DNA of 5,730 nucleotides from an archaeon (GTDB lineage Archaea > Micrarchaeota > Micrarchaeia > Norongarragalinales > SBBD01): positions 1-5,730 of the forward strand of contig SBBD01000122.1 of NCBI GenBank assembly GCA_005239845.1, in the 5' to 3' direction. The notes below the pieces were generated by a model. That model worked only from the letters and a program-made list of their open reading frames with translations, was not told the DNA's origin and did not search any database. Numbering within the stretch: position 1 is the first letter of the stretch; the number at the start of each line of letters is the position of its first letter. This document shows positions 4,220-5,730 of this stretch, in pieces. The translations under genes and the position numbers were made by a program.

Positions 4220-5730
4220 ATGAAATACGGAGGAGGGTTATTGTTGCTGGTGCTAGTCGGAACGGTGCAAGCGGCAACGCCCTTGGAACGAGCTATGAGC
4301 TGGCTGGCGTTGAACCAGAACGCGGACGGGAGCTGGGGGAATGCGGCGTGCTGGGAGCCCGTCTGCACGCCCTTTGCAGCATGGGCAACGTACAATGCAC
4401 ACGGGAACAGCAGCAACACCTCCAGCAACGTTTCCGCCGCATTGGCATGGATGAAGGCAGACCTTCAAAATAACGAGTCGTGGAGCTGGGCGGAAGCCGA
4501 CCTTCCTGGACTGGAGCTGCTGGCAGTAGCAACAACAGGGAATTATTCGGAACTTAATACGACGACTGTTTCAGCAAGATTGCTGGGAATGCAGGAAAGC
4601 GAAAGCGGGGGGTTCAGGGGATGGTCGGTCTTTAATGGAACGGACTGGGTAACCATTGCAGACAGCGTGGACACGGGTTATGCATTGAGAGGGCTTTTGG
4701 CGAGCGGAACCATTCATGAGAGCAATGCTTCGGCTGCAGCGTCCTATTTATTGTCCTTGCAGAACGCGGACGGGAGCTTCAACCACTCCAGCAACCTCAG
4801 CGAGACTTCGTTCAGTTCGCTGGCGCCGGACGTGAGGAGCACGACGGCATTGGCGCTGTTCGCCTTGAACGAGCAAGGCATACCGGTAGGCAATGCGAGC
4901 GTGCAAAGCGCCATCGCCTACTTGAAAAACCAGACGGGAACATGCAAGCTGATAGCAAGCAACGTCACCATGGGGGATTCGGCCACGTTTGGCCTGAACG
5001 CAAACACCAGCTACACGTATTCAGCAGCATTGTCTTCTTTGGCGTTCGCAGCCTTCAACGAAACGGAATGGGCGAACAGAACGGCGGCATACCTGCAATT
5101 GGTGCAACGGCAAGAGGGAGGGTTCCTGGACGGTCGAAGAATTGGGAACGCCTCCAACGCGCTGGACACGGGCATCGCGGCGCTGGCCATGCAAAGCACG
5201 GGCGTGGACGTCACAAGCACTTCGTTTTCCGCCACGGTGACGGCACCGAACGGAACGAACTATTCGGTTTCTGTTGCCTACAACCTCTCCACGGCCAGGT
5301 TTGAGGCCAATTTCAATGAAACGACGGTTCCTGGAACGTATACAGTGAATGCGAATGTGGAAGCATGTTACAATGCGTCATTAGCTGCTGAATTTCAAGC
5401 CGTAACTCCCAACTTACTCCCCATTTCCAACGTGACGACGGGGCAGAGCGTAAGCGTCATCGCACAAAACCTTTCCGCGAACGGGGATGCCAGCGCAAAC
5501 GTTACGCTGCCGAACGCGACCAACTATGCCGTAAACCTGACGTACAACAACGCAGCGAAGCGGTTCGAGGCCATATTCAACGAAACCGGTTCCACGGGAA
5601 CGTACTTTGTCAACGTGACTGCGCGAGCCTATGGGAACACGTTTTACTTGACGGCTACCTTCGGGGTAACGGCCCCCGCACCTACTCCGACCCCCTCACC
5701 GACCACCAACCCGCTCCCAGACAACACGGC
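4220..5730 (+). CDS. Secreted prenyltransferase/terpene-cyclase-like repeat protein, 3' end outside the window
   Basis: 503 residues are visible with no stop before the edge. MKYGGGLLLLVLVGTVQAA is a signal peptide, with cleavage likely near A18/A19. Residues about 20-330 are repeated helical hairpins with turn motifs of the prenyltransferase/squalene-cyclase superfamily: QNADGSWG (33-40), QESESGGFRG, QNADGSF (181-187) and QRQEGGF, alternating with helices such as VDTGYALRGLLASG, RSTTALALFALNEQG and ALDTGIAALAMQSTG. No catalytic DxDD-type motif is seen, so a binding role is more likely than cyclase activity. Residues 338-382 and 426-470 are two homologous beta-rich repeats. A Pro/Thr linker starts at about 484, so at least one more domain or an anchor should follow. 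About 29 N-x-S/T sequons point to a heavily N-glycosylated surface protein. There are four cysteines (44, 49, 242, 383). The same barrel fold forms the large domain of transcobalamin. Together with the DUF4430 gene nearby, corrinoid capture is a hypothesis; a polysaccharide or protein ligand is equally possible. Confidence 0.88.
   Translation, partial: MKYGGGLLLLVLVGTVQAATPLERAMSWLALNQNADGSWGNAACWEPVCTPFAAWATYNAHGNSSNTSSNVSAALAWMKADLQNNESWSWAEADLPGLELLAVATTGNYSELNTTTVSARLLGMQESESGGFRGWSVFNGTDWVTIADSVDTGYALRGLLASGTIHESNASAAASYLLSLQNADGSFNHSSNLSETSFSSLAPDVRSTTALALFALNEQGIPVGNASVQSAIAYLKNQTGTCKLIASNVTMGDSATFGLNANTSYTYSAALSSLAFAAFNETEWANRTAAYLQLVQRQEGGFLDGRRIGNASNALDTGIAALAMQSTGVDVTSTSFSATVTAPNGTNYSVSVAYNLSTARFEANFNETTVPGTYTVNANVEACYNASLAAEFQAVTPNLLPISNVTTGQSVSVIAQNLSANGDASANVTLPNATNYAVNLTYNNAAKRFEAIFNETGSTGTYFVNVTARAYGNTFYLTATFGVTAPAPTPTPSPTTNPLPDNT
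5231..5629 (+). repeat. Tandem beta-domain repeat within the surface protein
   Basis: Two 45-residue units, encoded at 5231-5365 and 5495-5629 with an 88-residue period, align without gaps. By hand, 25 of 45 positions are identical, including P-N-x-T-N-Y, Y-N, R-F-E-A, F-N-E-T and G-T-Y-x-V-N. They resemble Ig-like or macroglobulin-like extracellular spacer domains. The DNA is much less alike than the protein, so the duplication is not recent. Confidence 0.75.

Noticed and set aside
3670..4473. A 267-codon plus-strand frame opposite the DUF4443-type regulator
   Set aside because: It overlaps the regulator, the divergent promoter and the start of the surface-protein gene in another frame. The regulator carries clear family motifs and this frame carries none.
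4942..5304. Plus-strand frame inside the surface-protein gene
   Set aside because: It is an out-of-frame shadow; the frame from 4220 has a signal peptide, repeats and sequons throughout.

Overview
The window looks archaeal. The minus-strand regulator has the winged-helix plus C-terminal domain layout of the archaeal DUF4443 family. The promoters read as TATA boxes about 25 bp ahead of start sites, and the long secreted protein is crowded with N-glycosylation sequons. An uncultivated DPANN-type or euryarchaeal lineage that carries NrdR is plausible, but the exact lineage is inference.

Layout from left to right: (1) 3-425 (+), a small protein with an N-terminal helical/coiled-coil part and a C-terminal winged-helix domain, possibly truncated by the window edge. 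(2) 426-625, an intergenic stretch with a perfect 10-bp C(UUCG)G hairpin, a T6 tract and then a TATA-like box for the next operon. (3) 626-1090 (+), nrdR, the ATP-cone repressor of ribonucleotide reductase genes. (4) 1157-3052 (+; open to 1097), nrdJ, the adenosylcobalamin-dependent class II ribonucleotide reductase. (5) 3059-3487 (+), a small secreted protein, probably a lipoprotein, made almost entirely of a transcobalamin C-terminal-like (DUF4430) domain, starting 6 nt after nrdJ. (6) 3525-4130 (-), a DUF4443-type transcription regulator, convergent with the operon. (7) 4131-4219, a divergent control region with a palindromic TATA box and three copies of an 8-bp half-site. (8) 4220 to beyond the right edge (+), a secreted protein with prenyltransferase/terpene-cyclase-like helical repeats, two tandem beta-rich repeats and a Pro/Thr linker, running out of the window.

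The most interesting reading joins these pieces. Animal transcobalamin and intrinsic factor consist of an alpha6/alpha6 barrel of the prenyltransferase-like fold plus a small C-terminal beta domain related to DUF4430. Both halves occur here on separate proteins: the beta half is in the same apparent operon as a B12-dependent reductase, and the barrel-like half lies on the other side of a regulator with a shared promoter. This suggests a hypothetical extracellular corrinoid-capture module that feeds the cobalamin needed for dNTP synthesis. Cobalamin binding itself cannot be read from the sequence.

NrdR would sense dATP/ATP status through its ATP-cone, because the reductase itself appears to have none. 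The DUF4443 regulator probably controls its own gene and the divergent surface-protein gene.
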